Part shown: positions 47,595 to 57,673 of the stretch, one piece after another
Numbering within the stretch: position 1 is the first letter of the stretch
How the letters are laid out: each line of letters begins with the position of its first letter
DNA from: Laspinema sp963821735
GTDB taxonomy: Bacteria; Cyanobacteriota; Cyanobacteriia; Cyanobacteriales; Laspinemataceae
Assembly: GCA_963821735.1 (NCBI GenBank)
Contig: CAWGFK010000055.1
Span: 930,001 to 994,000, forward strand
Direction of reading: 5' to 3'
Length of the DNA: 64,000 nt
The notes under the pieces: generated by a model
Told to the model about the DNA's origin: nothing
Database searches by the model: none
Seen by the model: only the letters and a program-made list of their open reading frames with translations
Made by a program: the position numbers and the translations under genes

Positions 47595-50500
47595 TTAATG
47601 GCCTATGCTGTAGGCTGCAAAACCTTCTTGGATTCTCCCTACTTTTTGATACAAACCACCTAAACAGATTAAAGAATTGGCTTCCCCCCGTCTGTCGCCG
47701 ATTTCCCGTTCGATTTCCAGAGATTGTTCGTAAAAGGCGATCGCTTCGCTGTAGCGTCCCAGGGAATTGGAACAGTTACCTAAATCGCTTAAACAATGGC
47801 TTCCCCCCGTCTGTCGCCGATTTCTCGTAAAATTTCGAGAGATTGTTCGTAAAAGGCGATCTCTTCGCTGTAGCGTCCCAGGGAATGGTAAACGTTACCT
47901 AAACCGCTTAAAGAATTGGCTTCCCCCCGTCTGTCGCCAATTTCCCGGTAAATTTCCAGAGATTGTTCGAGAAAGGCGATCGCTTCGCTGTAGCGTCCCA
48001 GGGAATTGTAAGCCCTACCTAAATTGTTAAAGAAGCGGCTTCCCCCACTTTCTGTGCCGATTTCCCTCGCGATTTCCAGTGATTGTTCGTGAAAGGTGAT
48101 CGCTTCGCTGTAGCGTCCCAGGGAATGGTAAGCGTTACCTAAACCGATTAAAGAAGTGGCTTCCCCCCCTGTCTGTTGCCGATTTCCCGTTTGATTTCCA
48201 AAGATTGTTCGTGAAAGGCGATCGCTTCGCTGTAGCGTCCCAGGGAATGGTAAGCGTTACCTAAATCGATTAAAGAATTGGCTTCCCCCTGTCTGTCGCC
48301 GATTTCCCGTTAAATTTCCAGAGATTGTTCGAAAAGGCGATCGCTTCGCTGTAGCGTCCAAGGGAATGGTAAGCGTTACCTAAATTGTTTAAAGAATTGG
48401 CTTCCCCCCTTTCTGTTGCCCGATTTGCCGTTTGATTTCCAGAGATTGTTCGTAGAAAGGCGATCGCTTCGCTGTAGCGTCCCAGGGAATCGTAAGCGTT
48501 ACCTAAATTGCTTAAAGAACTGGCTTCCCCCTGTCTGTCGCCGATTTGCCGTGGGATTTCCAGAGATTGTTCGTGAAAGGCGATCGCTTCCCTGTAGCGT
48601 CCCAGGGAATGGTAAGCGTTCCCTAACGATGTTAAAGAGGCAGTATATCGCCAATCTTGCCTGATTCGAGAGATTGTTGATTAATTCCTGATAGAGTTCT
48701 GCAAGGAGTTGGTTGTTACCCCGTAAATCGAGAAACTCATCGACATCTATCCCCATCCCGAATCACATCAAACGCCGCCTCATACTCGCCCAACTCACAC
48801 CGATGATAAAACACCTCTAAATATTCCCGCACATCCTCCACTGTCTGCCACTCATGGCGAGACTTGAACCGACTTTGATAAAACTCGATCGCCCGTAAAT
48901 GCCCCTCCCGCAAATCTCCCACTCTAAACTTGAGATAGTCCAAAATCAAAGGTTGGAACGTATAACCCCCCGCCTCTGCCACCAAAAAACCCCGTTTCGC
49001 TAACCCCCGCAACTCCTTCTCCGCCACCGCCTCCCCAACCATCGCGCTGGCTACATCAGCATTGAAGGCTTGACGGAACACCACCAGAGACAGCAACACC
49101 TTCCGCCACGTCTCGGACAACCGATTAAAACTGGCATCCAACACCGCCACCAACTGCACCATCTCCCGACGGTGGTATCCCTCCAAACGCGACATCAAGG
49201 CCCCGACATCAGCGCTTCCCAACTCCGCCAAATCCCCAATTGTCGCCCCGTCGCCCAACTCCCCATTCAGCAACCCCGCCACCAACCGCAGAGTCAGGGG
49301 ATGTCCGTTCACCTGGGCAACAAAACCCTCCAATTCTTCCGCCGTCCCCCCAACGCCCAACTCCCGCAACAGTTGCGCCCCTTCCTCTGCCGATAGTCCT
49401 GGCAGGGGCAATTCTGTCGGTTTATCCTGCACCAAATTCGGCGGAATTTGAGTCGTCACCAGAATTTCCGTGTGATGACAGTCCCCCACCCACCGCTGCA
49501 AAAAGTCTCGATAGGCTTCATCCTGCAACACCGACTCCAAGTTATCCAACACCAGCAAAAACCGCCGCCGTTGCAGGCAATGAATCAACCCATCAGTCAG
49601 GCGAGTTTCTTCGATTTGTTCCAACTCCTGGGGGGAGAGTTTCCCCAACTGCTGCAATATCCCCCTCGCCACAATGGAATAAAGCGGACGCCGCCCCAAG
49701 TCCAGCCACAGTTTATCCTCAAAATCCGTCCGTTCCCAAAACACCTTCGCCGCTAGGGTGGATTTTCCCATTCCTCCTATCCCCACGATGACACCGAGTT
49801 TGGTATTCTCATCATCCAGCCAACGGTTAACCGTGGTCAATTCCGCCTCCCGTCCCTGCCAATTAGTCACCTTTGGGGGGTTGGTATCCAAGCTGAAGGA
49901 AATAGCTTGCAGGTCCGGTTTTTCCCTCTCCAAAAAAGCGATAACTGTCTCGAAACCTGTTTCAACGGTTTGTTGTAATTGTTGATTCTGTTGACTGTTC
50001 CGTTCAAATTCTTCGGTGACGGTTTGTTCTAGACTCCGTAATTCCTTTTGCAACTCAACCTCGCATCTCGGCAATTTTCGCCTGAGTGATGCCCAACTCC
50101 TGCAACACCGCCTCAAATCCGGACTCAATTTGTCTTCCCAACACCCGAAACCGTTCGGCATTTCCCTCCAACTCCTGTTGCAGTTGCGTCACCACCGCCA
50201 ATTTTGCTGTTAAATACTTCTGCCTGCGCGTGGGAACTTCCCGCCTGCAATTCCTGCAAAATGCCGCGCATTTCCCCCAGCAGGGAGAGGGTCAACCCGG
50301 CGAAGGCTTTTCCCCCGTTCTCAAAATCCGCTTTCAACACTTCCCGCAATGCCAAGGCAAATTTATCTCGCAACTGTGTCGCCAGTTCTTGCAAGACATG
50401 ATCCAGAAATTCCACGTTAGCCCCAGGACATAGCCAACTGTTTAACAAGTCATGCCAATCTTCCTTTTCCAACACCGCTTGACCGACATAATCCGCTGTT

Positions 50501-50904
50501 CCCCCTTGAAATAGCGCGGTCAGGTTGGCTTCTTGGATGGGGTCAAAATTGGTCTCTTTTACCTGTTTCAGGTTGTAGGCGACCTTCTGCCATGCTTTGA
50601 GGGTATATTTGGCGAGGGTTTCTAATTTTTTGGTCGAGTGAGGATAGGTTCCTGCTTCGGCGATGCTTTTGATAATTAAGGCGATGGCGAACCCGGTGGC
50701 TTCCGTTAAGTCATGATTTGCTAACTTTTCCCCACTGCGACGCAGGCGGACGGCAATATGGTTGAGGTGTTGGGGAACGATATCGTTGGCGACGATACCC
50801 GCAGCAACTGAGGCGGCGATCGAGCCTATCGCATCAAGAACGGAACCAGTGCCGTCACCTAACCGAGGCGTCCCGCCACACTGTCCCGCCCACCAATACA
50901 GCAC
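47595..50904 (-). pseudogene. NB-ARC/AAA-type NTPase with TPR array, multiple frameshifts
   Basis: Reading down the minus strand from about 50904: an N-terminal domain (VLDAIGSIAASVAAGIVANDIVPQHLNHIAV), a coiled coil (YLTAKLAVVTQLQQELEGNAERF in another frame), then an NTPase with P-loop GVIVGIGGMGKSTLAAKVF near 49790, RFLLVLDNLESVL (Walker B) and a winged-helix-like region, then TPR repeats of 40 residues. Frames shift near 50218, 50065, 48750 and 48650, each consistent with one extra base, and several times in the TPR part. This is a STAND architecture, common in cyanobacterial signalling or defence. The real gene may be intact, but as written it is broken. The true start may be slightly upstream in another frame. 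Confidence 0.82.
47680..48640 (-). repeat. tandem TPR-coding repeat of about 120 bp, eight or more units
   Basis: The landmark GCTTCCCCC recurs at 47680, 47799, 47919, 48038, 48159, 48281, 48400 and 48523. Spacing is 119, 120, 119, 121, 122, 119 and 123, around a 120-bp (40-residue TPR) unit. The units share the HIP1 and CTGTAGCGTCCCAGGGAAT segments almost unchanged. The uneven spacing places at least one indel in most units, often in the C-run, so frames change repeatedly. Confidence 0.9.
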
Positions 50905-51088
50905 TAGCGGTCAACAATCGTTGTTTGACGCTCTGTGAGAAGATCCATCGCCGTCCCCCGGTCAATCGGAGATTTTGAGCCTTATTCTACCTGATTAGAG
51001 CGCTCCTTGGGCAGAGTTAGCTTATCTAAATTCCGCTTGACGAAGGAACGCCTCAGCGAAACAGTCCAACGCCTGTTCTCCCCAACCG

Positions 51089-52225
51089 CTAACTCCTCCC
51101 GACTGCCTCAGCAATATTTCCCAATCCCTTCTCCTCTAACTTCTGCACCAATCCTGCTAAAATGCGCCGGACCATCCAGGGTCCTTCGTAAATTAAACCC
51201 GTGTAAATTTCTAACAAACAAGCACCTGCCGTTATCTTTTCCCAGGCATCTTCAGCGGTGAAAATTCCCCCGGTGCCGATGATTGGCATTTGTCCTTGGG
51301 TTTGTTGATGAATATAGCGGATAATTTCAGTCGATCGCCCTTTTAACGGTGCACCACTCAATCCTCCCGCTTCTTCCGTAACCGGGTTTCCCGTTAACTT
51401 AATCGTTTGAGTTTTTAATCCATCCCGGCGAATGGTCGTATTTGTGGCAATCATCCCCGCCAGTTGATAGGTTTGAGCCACGGTTATCGCCTCGGAAATG
51501 GCTTCCCATTCCAAATCTGGGGCAATTTTAACTAATATCGGTTTAACCCCTTGATTCTCCTGTTGCAAGGCGTCTAAAATCTCCGCCAGTTGTTTCCCTT
51601 CTTGCAGCGATCGCAATCCTGGGGTATTCGGTGAAGACACATTCACCACAAAATAATCCCCGAACTCTTTCAACAGCCGAAAACTGCCTAAATAATCCCC
51701 AGGTGCTTCTTCTAAAGGCGTAATTTTGGACTTGCCTAAATTAATCCCAATAATCGGTTTTTCTGAAGTAACTTGTCCTTTATCTTTATCCGCAATCAGG
51801 CGTTGTGCTAAAGCTTCTGCACCATTATTATTAAACCCCATGCGATTGATAGCCGCTAAATCCTGGGGTAAGCGAAACATTCGGGGACGAGGATTACCCG
51901 GTTGAGCATGAAACGTCACCGTCCCGAGTTCAGCAAACCCAAACCCTAAATTAGACCAACTTCCCCCTACCGAACCATTCTTATCAAATCCCGCAGCTAA
52001 TCCAATGGGATTGGGAAATTTGATGTTCCAGAGGGTTTGTTCTAACCGGGTATCAACAACCGTAGAACTGCGATTTAATTGGGACAAAATCGTGCTAATC
52101 GTGGCGCGATCGCGATTCTGATGCAACCACTCCATCACCACCATCGTTTGATGATGCCACCACTCCGGATCCGGTTGCACACCTGAAAAAATTAGAGGAC
52201 GTAGTAGCGTTTTATAAATATCCAA
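51089..52225 (-). CDS. pyrD: dihydroorotate dehydrogenase (quinone)
   Basis: A 378-residue class 2 PyrD that oxidises dihydroorotate to orotate with membrane quinone as acceptor, in de novo UMP synthesis. Evidence includes the N-terminal helices MDIYKTLLRPLIFSGVQPDPEWWHHQT, which form the quinone tunnel, FPNPIGLAAGFDKNGSVG, FGFAELGTVTFHAQPGNPRPRMFRL, the catalytic Ser region FVVNVSSPNTPGLRSLQ, and PIIGTGGIFTAEDAWEKI, which binds the FMN phosphate. Full length. A chain of hairpins lies upstream. Confidence 0.97.
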   Translation of the reverse strand: MDIYKTLLRPLIFSGVQPDPEWWHHQTMVVMEWLHQNRDRATISTILSQLNRSSTVVDTRLEQTLWNIKFPNPIGLAAGFDKNGSVGGSWSNLGFGFAELGTVTFHAQPGNPRPRMFRLPQDLAAINRMGFNNNGAEALAQRLIADKDKGQVTSEKPIIGINLGKSKITPLEEAPGDYLGSFRLLKEFGDYFVVNVSSPNTPGLRSLQEGKQLAEILDALQQENQGVKPILVKIAPDLEWEAISEAITVAQTYQLAGMIATNTTIRRDGLKTQTIKLTGNPVTEEAGGLSGAPLKGRSTEIIRYIHQQTQGQMPIIGTGGIFTAEDAWEKITAGACLLEIYTGLIYEGPWMVRRILAGLVQKLEEKGLGNIAEAVGRS

Positions 52226-52284
52226 GGTTACAGATGTTAGGTAATTTTAAAAGAGTTCAAACCTAAATTTCAACCCCCAAGACC

Positions 52285-52407
52285 GGCGGGGGTTCAAACC
52301 CGCCTCACAGCTAAAGTCGGATAAATCCGACTGAAAACCTCATCGAAACTGTGTTTCAGTCGGTTTCAACCGACTTGAGCTATTAGACGGGGGTTTGAAC
52401 CCCCGTC
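52285..52407. repeat. four-hairpin repeat between pyrD and secA
   Basis: Successive palindromes: GGCGGGGGTTCAAACCCGCC (52285-52304), AGTCGGATAAATCCGACT (52315-52332), CAGTCGGTTTCAACCGACT (52357-52376) and GACGGGGGTTTGAACCCCCG (52386 on). The first and last are near copies of each other. The block lies between the 3' end of secA and the 5' end of pyrD, so it could terminate secA. Composite palindromic repeats of this kind are common in filamentous cyanobacteria. Confidence 0.7.
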
Positions 52408-52419
52408 GGGTGTTGTTGC

Positions 52420-55233
52420 CTACCGTTCCGCCACAGCAGCTTGTGCTTGTTGCATTTGCGGCTGGAATTGGAACAGCGAATAGACCACATTCCGACGAAT
52501 CGCCGTCATCATGTCCAGGAACAACTCATACCCCTCACTCTTATACTCCAACAACGGATCTTTTTGACCGTAACTCCGCAATCCAACGGATTCCCGTAAG
52601 GCATCCATTTGTTGCAAATGTTCCCGCCAAAGGGTATCAATTTGTTGCAGAATAAAGAACCGTTCCGCTTGCCGCATCAATCCCGGTTGAATGCGATCGA
52701 CTTGCGCCTCTTTCAAATCGTAAGCAATCCGGATTTGTTCTTGGAGGAACGTTTTAATTTCATCAATGGATAAGTCTTCCAATTGAGACGGTTCCAAATC
52801 CGCTAACAGATAGACAAACTCTTTGACCTTATCCACCATTTGATCCAGTTGCCATTCTTCCGAGGGTAAATCGGGGTTGACATACGCTTCCACGATATCA
52901 TCCATCGTTTGTTCTGCGTACTTAATCACCTGTTCTTTCAGGTCTAATCCTTCCAAAACTCGGCGACGTTCAGCATAGATGGCGCGCCGTTGGTTGTTCA
53001 TCACCTCGTCATACTCAAACACCTGTTTCCGGATGTCGTAGTAGTAGGTTTCCACTTTTTTCTGTGCGCCTTCCAGGGAACGAGTCAGCATTTTAGACTC
53101 GATCGGCATATCTTCTTCCACCCGGAACATATTCATCATGGACTCGACGCGCTGACCGCCGAAAATCCGCAATAAGTTATCCTGTAAACTGAGGAAGAAT
53201 TTTGTAGAACCCGGGTCACCTTGACGTCCGGCGCGTCCCCGTAATTGGTTATCAATCCGGCGAGATTCGTGCCGTTCTGTCCCGATGACGTGCAGTCCAC
53301 CGAGTTGAATCACTTCTTGATGTTCACTGCTGGTAAACGTTTCGTATTCTTCGCGAATTCGGTTGTAGATATCCCGGAGTTTTTGAATGGCTGGGTCTTC
53401 GGTAGGAGCTTTTTCTGAGGCGACTGCCACTTTATCTTCCGCCTCTAATTCCGCCAGCTTCCGTTCCCCATATTGTTGCACGGCAAATTCTACCGCTTCC
53501 TTGAGTTGCTGTTCCGTTTCCCGCGAAAGTTGGGTGGGGAAAATTTGTGGGGAGACTTTCCAAGTTTTGACTTTCTTATCAGAAGTTGCTGCAAACCCTT
53601 CGGGTTTATTGCGGGAATCTGTCCCAGCAACTTTAGGCGCATTCATATCCCCTTCTTCCTCCGGTCGCACAATGCGAGGCAGGAGGTATTCTCGCACTTT
53701 CAAACGGGCCATATATTCGGCGTTACCCCCGAGAATGATATCGGTTCCCCGACCTGCCATGTTGGTGGCGATGGTAACGGCCCCTTTGCGACCCGCTTGG
53801 GCGACAATTTCCGATTCCCGTTCCACGTTTTCCGGTTTTGCATTGAGCAGGTTGTGAGGAATTTCCAGTTGATTCAGCAGTCTGCTGAGGACCTCGGATT
53901 TTTCAACACTGGTTGTACCCACCAACACGGGGCGTCCTGCTCGGTGCATTTCCGCACATTCTTCGGCGATGGATTTCCATTTTCCTTCCTCACTTTTATA
54001 CACCACGTCGGACATATCTCGACGCTGGAGGGAGCGATTCGTGGGAATCACGGTCACTTGGAGGTTATAAATCCGCTCAAATTCGGCTTCTTCCGTCTTG
54101 GCAGTTCCGGTCATACCGGCTAACTTAGGATACAACAGGAAAAAGTTTTGATAAGTAATCGTCGCCAAGGTTTGAGTTTCTGGTTGGATTTCCACTCGTT
54201 CCTTTGCCTCGATCGCCTGGTGTAATCCATCACTCCAGCGCCGTCCGGGCATCACCCGTCCGGTAAACTCATCCACAATCACCACTTCATCCTGCCGGAC
54301 GATATAGTTCACATCCTTGATAAACAGTTCCTTGGCTTTAATCGCATTAAAAATATAATGCGCCCAAGGATCCGCCGGGTCATACAAATCCGTCACCCCC
54401 AGCAATTCCTCTGCTTGGGCAAACCCTTCATCGGTCAGCAGGATATTTCGGGCTTTTTCATCTACCTCATAATGCTCCTCAGCATTCAGCGCCATTGCAA
54501 TCTCCGTGGCGCGGGTGTATTTCTCCGTGGGGCGTTCAATCTGCCCAGAAATAATCAAAGGGGTCCGCGCTTCATCAACGAGCACCGAATCCACTTCATC
54601 GATGATGCAGTAATTGAAGGGCCGTTGCACCACCTCTGCCATCGAGGTTGCCATGTTATCCCGCAGGTAGTCGAACCCGAGTTCGGAGTTGGTGCAGTAG
54701 GTGATATCGCAGGCGTAGTTTTTCTTGCGTTCCGTGGGGGACATTCCCTGTTGAATTAGTCCCACGCTTAACCCGAGGAATCGATGGACTTGTCCCATCC
54801 ATTCCGCATCTCGTCGGGCGAGATAGTCGTTAACGGTGACGGCATGGACGCCTTTGCCATTTAATGCGTTTAAGTAAGCCGGTAAAGTAGAAACGAGGGT
54901 TTTCCCTTCCCCGGTTTTCATTTCGGCAATCTGCCCTTCGTGCAGGATGGTCCCCCCAAGCAACTGCACATCAAAATGTCTCATCCCCAAAACCCGCCTA
55001 GCGGCTTCTCGGACCACCGCAAAGGCTTCGGGGAGGATGTCATCCAGGATTTCTTTTTCTTGGGCGATGGTTTTGGCTTTAGAGAGCAGTTCTTTGAATT
55101 CTGCTGTCTTAGCCGTTAGTTGTTCATCGTCGAGGGCCTGGATTTCTTCTTCAAGGAGATTGATATCAACGACGGTGGGTTGATATTTTTTTAACTTGCG
55201 TGCGTTGGGGTCGCCTAGCAGATTTTTAAGCAT
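52420..55233 (-). CDS. secA: preprotein translocase ATPase SecA
   Basis: A 937-residue SecA, the ATP-driven motor of Sec export across thylakoid and plasma membranes. The Walker A motif is in IAEMKTGEGKTLVS near residue 108, and the DEAD-like Walker B in CIIDEVDSVLVDEARTPLIISG near 212. GTDIILGGNAEY and the second NBD ending DNQLRGRAGRQGDPGSTKFFLSLQD follow. The C-terminal zinc-binding tail of E. coli SecA is missing, as in most cyanobacteria and plastids. The ATG at 55233 gives MLKNLLGDPNARKLKKYQP, a typical start. Confidence 0.98.
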   Translation of the reverse strand: MLKNLLGDPNARKLKKYQPTVVDINLLEEEIQALDDEQLTAKTAEFKELLSKAKTIAQEKEILDDILPEAFAVVREAARRVLGMRHFDVQLLGGTILHEGQIAEMKTGEGKTLVSTLPAYLNALNGKGVHAVTVNDYLARRDAEWMGQVHRFLGLSVGLIQQGMSPTERKKNYACDITYCTNSELGFDYLRDNMATSMAEVVQRPFNYCIIDEVDSVLVDEARTPLIISGQIERPTEKYTRATEIAMALNAEEHYEVDEKARNILLTDEGFAQAEELLGVTDLYDPADPWAHYIFNAIKAKELFIKDVNYIVRQDEVVIVDEFTGRVMPGRRWSDGLHQAIEAKERVEIQPETQTLATITYQNFFLLYPKLAGMTGTAKTEEAEFERIYNLQVTVIPTNRSLQRRDMSDVVYKSEEGKWKSIAEECAEMHRAGRPVLVGTTSVEKSEVLSRLLNQLEIPHNLLNAKPENVERESEIVAQAGRKGAVTIATNMAGRGTDIILGGNAEYMARLKVREYLLPRIVRPEEEGDMNAPKVAGTDSRNKPEGFAATSDKKVKTWKVSPQIFPTQLSRETEQQLKEAVEFAVQQYGERKLAELEAEDKVAVASEKAPTEDPAIQKLRDIYNRIREEYETFTSSEHQEVIQLGGLHVIGTERHESRRIDNQLRGRAGRQGDPGSTKFFLSLQDNLLRIFGGQRVESMMNMFRVEEDMPIESKMLTRSLEGAQKKVETYYYDIRKQVFEYDEVMNNQRRAIYAERRRVLEGLDLKEQVIKYAEQTMDDIVEAYVNPDLPSEEWQLDQMVDKVKEFVYLLADLEPSQLEDLSIDEIKTFLQEQIRIAYDLKEAQVDRIQPGLMRQAERFFILQQIDTLWREHLQQMDALRESVGLRSYGQKDPLLEYKSEGYELFLDMMTAIRRNVVYSLFQFQPQMQQAQAAVAER

Positions 55234-55358
55234 ATCAGGACAGTAGCGCTACTTTTAAGAGGGTTTGATTCAGCCAGTTTTATGTCCCGTATTTTACACA
55301 GCTTGGCTGACGGGAGTTGGAACTGATATGAATTTTATCATTTCTACCGAACGGATGA

Positions 55359-55701
55359 GTGGATTGGGGGGATGGGGGAGATAGGGGAGATGGGGGAGAT
55401 GGGGGAGAATGGGGAGATGGGGGGGATGGGGGAGAGTGGGGAGATGTTTGTAGTAACGACTTTAGTCGTTGCTCTGCTGTTATGGCTATTGCCATAACAG
55501 CAGTAATCTCAGGGTCTACCATTTGCCTGCTGGGGAACTGGAGGCAGAGGCTGAGATGGGGGCGTTACTTGGCTTTACTCCAAGTAACGAAGAAACGACT
55601 AAAGTCGTTACTACGAACAGGAAGAAACGACTAAAGTCGTTACTACGAACTTCCCCATCCTCCCCATCCTCCCCATCCTCCCCATCCTCCCCATCCCCCA
55701 A
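55359..55701. repeat. G-rich minisatellite, palindromes and inverted C-rich minisatellite
   Basis: 55359-55446 is a run of GGGGGAGAT-like nine-base units; 55652-55697 is the complementary CCCCATCCT unit in five tandem copies. Between them are three copies of the AACGACTnnAGTCGTT palindrome (near 55452, 55592 and 55630) and a perfect CTGTTATGGC/GCCATAACAG hairpin near 55480. ORFs here are repeat artefacts. The complementary end tracts could pair to form a large structure. Confidence 0.75.
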
Positions 55702-55702
55702 G

Positions 55703-56254
55703 TCACTCAGCATTTTCCCACTCAGGGGTTAGGCTGCGAAAATTGTATTGTTCTGCTCCAGGATGGCATTGGATGCAGGTTCTCAGGGTGAGGGACTCGG
55801 GGAGTTCAACTCTGGGATGGAGGGCTTTGAAATAGTTGGAGTCAGCGATGCGATAGGGGATGGGTGTCTCGGGTGTTTGGAGGCGGGAGAAGAGTCTCAG
55901 GTAATTCCAAATTACTAGACGACCCGGATCGACTAGGGGGGGGATTTGGATGCCGTAGTGGTTGGTGTCTTGGATGATGTCTCGCCAGGTTTCGGTGGGG
56001 AAGATGGCTGGAGGGGGGGCGATATGGCAAGTGGCGCAGTTGTTGAGGTAGAGTTCTTGTCCGAGTTGCAAGGTTTCGGGGACGGGATCTACGGTGGGGA
56101 TGCGGGGAGGCTCGATCGCCTCGGCGAGTTGCCAGGAGATGATGACACTCCAAAATAGGAGCAATAGAAACAGGACGAAGGGCGATCGCCCCCCCTGCCG
56201 TCGGAAGATTTTTGTTCTTATAAACCTTAATATCATGTTCATCATGGAGAGCAA
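55703..56254 (-). CDS. dihaem c-type cytochrome, membrane-anchored
   Basis: A 183-residue protein with an N-terminal membrane helix (SPFVLFLLLLFWSVIISWQLAEA) and two CxxCH haem sites, CATCH near residue 75 and CIQCH near 162. GQELYLNNCATCHIAPPPAIFPTETW is the usual mono-haem fold; the second haem is near the C-terminus, followed by PGAEQYNF. The protein probably faces the periplasm or thylakoid lumen and carries electrons, though I do not know its partner. It is preceded by the MoxR gene on the same strand, with about 85 bases between. Confidence 0.85.
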   Translation of the reverse strand: MLSMMNMILRFIRTKIFRRQGGRSPFVLFLLLLFWSVIISWQLAEAIEPPRIPTVDPVPETLQLGQELYLNNCATCHIAPPPAIFPTETWRDIIQDTNHYGIQIPPLVDPGRLVIWNYLRLFSRLQTPETPIPYRIADSNYFKALHPRVELPESLTLRTCIQCHPGAEQYNFRSLTPEWENAE

Positions 56255-56340
56255 ATTAATACCTCAAGCTAGAGGGAGGGAAGTTTGAAGCTAACTGAAC
56301 AGCTTCTGGTACTCAATACTCCATCCCTCCCCCTTACCCG

Positions 56341-57252
56341 TTAAGGAATGGAAACCGATCGCAAGAGTTGCTCCACAATGGTTTTAGCACGACGTCCCCC
56401 GGAAGGAATCAGGCGGTGGCAGAGGACATGAGGGGTTAAAAATTTGACATCATCGGGAACCGCATAATCTCGACCCTCCAAAAAAGCCAGCGCTTGGGTG
56501 GCGCGTTGCAAGGCAACTGCACCCCGGGGACTGACTCCGAGGGTAATATCCTCTGACTCTCGGGTAGCGCGGACTAAATTAACGATATATTGCTGCAAGG
56601 AGCGATCAACCCGCACCTCAGAACAAAGGCGTTGCAGTTCCAAGATTTCATCCAGTTCCAGGCAGGGTTGCAAGTCCCGGAAGTTAGACCCTTTGTGTTC
56701 CAGGCGCTGCAACATTTGCAGTTCTTCCCCTTCGCTAGGATACCCGATGGAAAAGGACAGGGTAAAGCGGTCCATTTGAGCTTCCGGTAAGGGAAAGGTG
56801 CCTTGATACTCAATGGGGTTCTGAGTCGCAATCACAAAAAAGGGATGGGAAACGGTCCTCGGAACGCCATCGACGGTGACTTGTTGTTCTTCCATCACCT
56901 CTAACAAGGCCGACTGGGTGCGGGGAGTGGCCCGGTTAATTTCATCTGCCAGGAGAATATTAGTAAAGACGGGACCGGGGAGAAATTGAAACTCGCCGCT
57001 ATTGGGATTCCAGATATTGGTCCCGGTGATATCAGTGGGTAAGAGGTCCGGGGTACATTGGATCCGTTTGAAGTCTCCGGCGATGGAACGCGCCAGGGAT
57101 TTGGCAATCAAGGTTTTGCCGACGCCGGGGACATCTTCGAGCAAGGCATGGCCCCCGCTGAAGAGGGCCACGAGGACGAGGCGAATGGCATCGGTTTTAC
57201 CGACAATGGTTTGACTGAGGTTGTGGGTTAGTTTTTCTACACGGTCTCTCAT
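56341..57252 (-). CDS. MoxR family AAA+ ATPase
   Basis: A 303-residue MoxR/RavA-like ATPase, chaperones that assemble or activate other proteins. Walker A is in LLEDVPGVGKTLIAKSLARS near residue 38; Walker B in TNILLADEINRATPRTQSALLEVMEEQQ near 97; sensor 1 in FFVIATQNPIEYQGTFPLPEAQMDRF near 138. The C-terminal lid includes GVSPRGAVALQRATQALAFLEGRDYAVPDDVKFLTPHVLCHRL. Genes for DUF58 and VWA proteins usually follow MoxR; here the next gene downstream encodes a cytochrome instead, so the usual operon is absent. Confidence 0.93.
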   Translation of the reverse strand: MRDRVEKLTHNLSQTIVGKTDAIRLVLVALFSGGHALLEDVPGVGKTLIAKSLARSIAGDFKRIQCTPDLLPTDITGTNIWNPNSGEFQFLPGPVFTNILLADEINRATPRTQSALLEVMEEQQVTVDGVPRTVSHPFFVIATQNPIEYQGTFPLPEAQMDRFTLSFSIGYPSEGEELQMLQRLEHKGSNFRDLQPCLELDEILELQRLCSEVRVDRSLQQYIVNLVRATRESEDITLGVSPRGAVALQRATQALAFLEGRDYAVPDDVKFLTPHVLCHRLIPSGGRRAKTIVEQLLRSVSIP

Positions 57253-57303
57253 AATTCGCTCAATATCACCCAGAGTTAATCTTGGTAAGGGGGATTTATA
57301 CGG

Positions 57304-57414
57304 AATCCGGTTGGGATCGGTCTGTTAAAACCCGCACCCTAAAGGGTGGGGCTATACGGACAAAGCCTGCCTACGCAGGCTATCAAGAGAAAATCGAGTT
57401 TTAACAACCGGATT
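57304..57414. mobile_element. 111-bp MITE-like element, copy 2
   Basis: Same length and terminal repeats as the copy at 22762 (AATCCGGTTG and CAACCGGATT), in the opposite orientation. The interior GATCGGTCTGTTAAAACCC, GGGTGGGGCTATACGGA and GCCTGCCTACGCAGGC match the other copy's complement. It lies between the MoxR gene start and the 3' end of ribF. Confidence 0.72.
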
Positions 57415-57537
57415 TTGTATGATTTTGGACTCGATGATCGGGCATGGAGAACAGATCCCTGTTACCAGCTTACGGTTAAACTGGGTGATACTCCATGCTG
57501 GTACTCATCGCTCTGTAAGAGAACCCAATATAAATAG

Positions 57538-57668
57538 CCCGCGCAGGCGGGCTTCGTTCGTATAGCCCCACCCTTGAGGGTGCGGGTCTTTCTGTGTAAG
57601 TCTAATATGAATAGCCCGCGCAGGCGGGCTTTGTCCGTATAGACCCACCCTTGAGGGTGCGGGTCTTT
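57538..57668. repeat. two tandem partial copies of the MITE interior
   Basis: Each contains GCCCGCGCAGGCGGGCTT, then TATAG(C/A)CCCACCCTTGAGG and GTGCGGGTCTTTC, at 57538-57596 and 57610-57668, with about 72 bases between starts. They carry the two interior hairpins of the 111-bp element but not its terminal repeats. Lying directly against the ribF stop codon, they may serve as its terminators. Confidence 0.65.
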
Positions 57669-57673
57669 CGGGA

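Noticed and set aside
47680..48640. Regular ~120-bp repeats as a CRISPR array
   Set aside because: The whole unit is conserved with no unique spacers, and it translates into 40-residue TPR motifs.
55280..55634. Gly/Asp- and Ser/Pro-rich ORFs
   Set aside because: They are translations of the nine-base minisatellite and its complement.
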